From positions 1 through 6,649 of the forward strand of contig JANQQY010000162.1 in assembly GCA_028284845.1 (NCBI GenBank): DNA of 6,649 nucleotides. Reading direction: 5' to 3'. Of this stretch, positions 5,506 through 6,649 are shown piece by piece. A program made the translations under genes and the position numbers. The notes below the pieces were generated by a model, which had not been told where the DNA came from, ran no database searches, and saw only the letters and a program-made list of their open reading frames with translations. This stretch comes from Spirochaetales bacterium (GTDB lineage Bacteria > Spirochaetota > Spirochaetia > DSM-27196 > SLST01). Each line of letters begins with the position of its first letter. The stretch's first letter is position 1.

Positions 5506-6570
5506 CTAATCGCGAGTGAGCCAGATCCGCTCGGCGGGTAGTGAGAGTGTGACGAGTTCCCCTTCCCGGAAGTCACGACCATGCGGCGTGGCGACGACCT
5601 GCCACGGCTGCCCTCCAACATCCACCGTGTATCGAACGTAGGTACCCACGTAGACGCGATGACGCACCACACCTTCAAGCGTGTTCTCGCCGTCGGTACC
5701 CGCCTCATTCATTCGGATCACCTCCGGCCGCACGTGAACGCACACTGCGCCGTCGCCCGGCCAGTCGGCACCCCCGGGTTCAGGACCAAGACGAAGCACT
5801 CCAAGCTCGCTCGAGACGAGATTGCCGTCGCGCATCGCCTCCAGCTGATTATGATTGCCAAAGAAACGCGCGACACGGACCGCGGCGGGACGATCGTAGA
5901 AGTCCTGAGCCTCCCCGAGCTGTGAGATCTGTGACTCGAACATCATCGCAATTCGATCGCCAAGGAGGACAGCTTCTTCCTGATCGTGGGTGACGCACAC
6001 GGTAGTGACGCGAGTTTCGCGCTGAAGATCGAGGATCACCTGCCGCATGTCTTCCCGGAGATGTCGATCGAGATTCGCGAGTGGTTCGTCGAGCAGGAGT
6101 ACCTGCGGGTCCGCCACAAGTGCGCGTGCGAGCGCAACGCGCTGCTGCTGCCCTCCAGAGAGACTCGCTGGACGCCGCGTCTCCATTCCGGAGAGGCGAA
6201 CCCGCCCAAGCATTTCGCGGGAGACAGGTTCCCACTCGCTCCGCGGAACGCCACGCATCCGCATGCCGAATCCTACGTTGTCCAAAACCGAGAGGAACGG
6301 GAAGAGGAGATGATTCTGGAAGACCATCACGGCACGACGATTCTCAGGCGCAACCGTCGTGACATCCTCGTCTCCAAAGCAGACGCTCCCATTGTCGGGT
6401 AGAAGGAGCCCACTCAGAATCTTGAGCAGTGTGGTCTTCCCGCAGCCTGACGGCCCAACGAGGCAGATCATTTCGCCAGGCTCAATGGTGAGGTTCACAT
6501 CCGAGACGGCATTCGCATCGGTCCGCGGGTACCGATGGCTGATGCCGCTCAATCCGACGCGCACGCTCAT
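5506..6570 (-). CDS. ABC importer ATP-binding subunit (PotA/FbpC/UgpC-like, with C-terminal TOBE domain)
   Basis: This 354-residue cytoplasmic ATPase powers a binding-protein-dependent importer. The nucleotide-binding domain shows Walker A GPSGCGKTT (39-47), Q-loop Q85, signature LSGGQQQR (137-144), Walker B VLLLDEP (157-163) with catalytic E162, D-loop LANLD (164-168) and switch H195 in VTHDQEEA. From about residue 235 comes a regulatory region with VRPEVIRM and a TOBE-like segment (VVRHRVYVGTYVRYTVDV, then EGELVTLSL). This layout is shared by spermidine/putrescine, ferric iron, 2-aminoethylphosphonate and CUT1 sugar ATPases, so the substrate is not determined. The ATG overlaps the stop of the upstream permease gene as ATGA, which suggests translational coupling; AGGAG lies ten bases upstream within the permease. 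It appears to be the last gene of an operon whose other parts lie beyond the right edge. Confidence 0.95.
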   Translation of the reverse strand: MSVRVGLSGISHRYPRTDANAVSDVNLTIEPGEMICLVGPSGCGKTTLLKILSGLLLPDNGSVCFGDEDVTTVAPENRRAVMVFQNHLLFPFLSVLDNVGFGMRMRGVPRSEWEPVSREMLGRVRLSGMETRRPASLSGGQQQRVALARALVADPQVLLLDEPLANLDRHLREDMRQVILDLQRETRVTTVCVTHDQEEAVLLGDRIAMMFESQISQLGEAQDFYDRPAAVRVARFFGNHNQLEAMRDGNLVSSELGVLRLGPEPGGADWPGDGAVCVHVRPEVIRMNEAGTDGENTLEGVVRHRVYVGTYVRYTVDVGGQPWQVVATPHGRDFREGELVTLSLPAERIWLTRD

Positions 6571-6649
6571 CGAGGCACTCCTGCAAGAACGACCGACCGG
6601 CCGGTGAGATGACGAGCGGCGATGGCAAGGACCACGACCGCCGGGATCA
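6567..6649 (-). CDS. ABC importer permease, C-terminal 26 residues only (cut by window edge)
   Basis: On the minus strand a frame enters from the right edge and reads IPAVVVLAIAARHLTGRSVV, then LAGVPR and a TGA stop at 6569-6567. A hydrophobic stretch followed by a basic, Gly-rich tail of this kind is typical of the end of binding-protein-dependent inner-membrane permeases (MalG/UgpE-like, where the last membrane helix ends in a segment like RY-x-x-x-GLTxGAV). The stop overlaps the ATPase start by four bases, as is usual for permease-ATPase pairs. Identification rests on a short tail plus position, so the subfamily is uncertain. Confidence 0.7.
   Translation of the reverse strand, partial: IPAVVVLAIAARHLTGRSVVLAGVPR

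Overview
The window is a stretch of bacterial chromosome of moderately high GC. It carries ordinary metabolic and accessory genes rather than one dedicated system. No rRNA, tRNA, CRISPR array, transposase or phage gene is visible. The gene set is a sulfatase with an AraC-type regulator, a class II fumarase, a URO-D-superfamily protein, a rubredoxin and a binding-protein-dependent ABC importer. It fits a heterotrophic environmental bacterium that scavenges sulfated or methylated organic compounds, but the sequence alone does not fix the phylum.

Layout. (1) 1-1926, plus strand: the C-terminal part of an AraC/XylS-family regulator, cut by the left edge, then a 509-residue sulfatase 39 bases downstream, probably one transcription unit. 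(2) 1996-2307, minus strand: a 103-residue TfoX N-terminal-domain-like protein. It converges on the sulfatase and diverges from the fumarase across a 154-base spacer. (3) 2462-3859, plus: a fumC-type fumarase. (4) 3859-4005: a 147-base element bounded by a perfect 18-base inverted repeat. It begins on the last base of the fumC stop codon, and its right arm supplies a good -35 hexamer for the next gene. (5) 4033-5280, plus: a URO-D/methyltransferase-superfamily protein with no visible Shine-Dalgarno. (6) 5338-5499, plus: a rubredoxin preceded by an 8-bp-stem inverted repeat. (7) 5506-6649, minus: an ABC importer ATPase and, overlapping it by four bases (ATGA), the last 26 residues of a permease that runs off the right edge.

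Working together. AraC plus sulfatase looks like a regulated desulfation unit. The ABC importer is an operon continuing to the right, with its substrate undetermined. The URO-D-like protein and the rubredoxin are co-oriented and 57 bases apart, so they may share a transcript, but a functional link is only inferred.

The part least explained by genes is 3859-4032. It holds an inverted-repeat element that may act as a mobile or regulatory repeat and appears to form part of a promoter for a possibly leaderless gene. I found no convincing undescribed multi-gene system.
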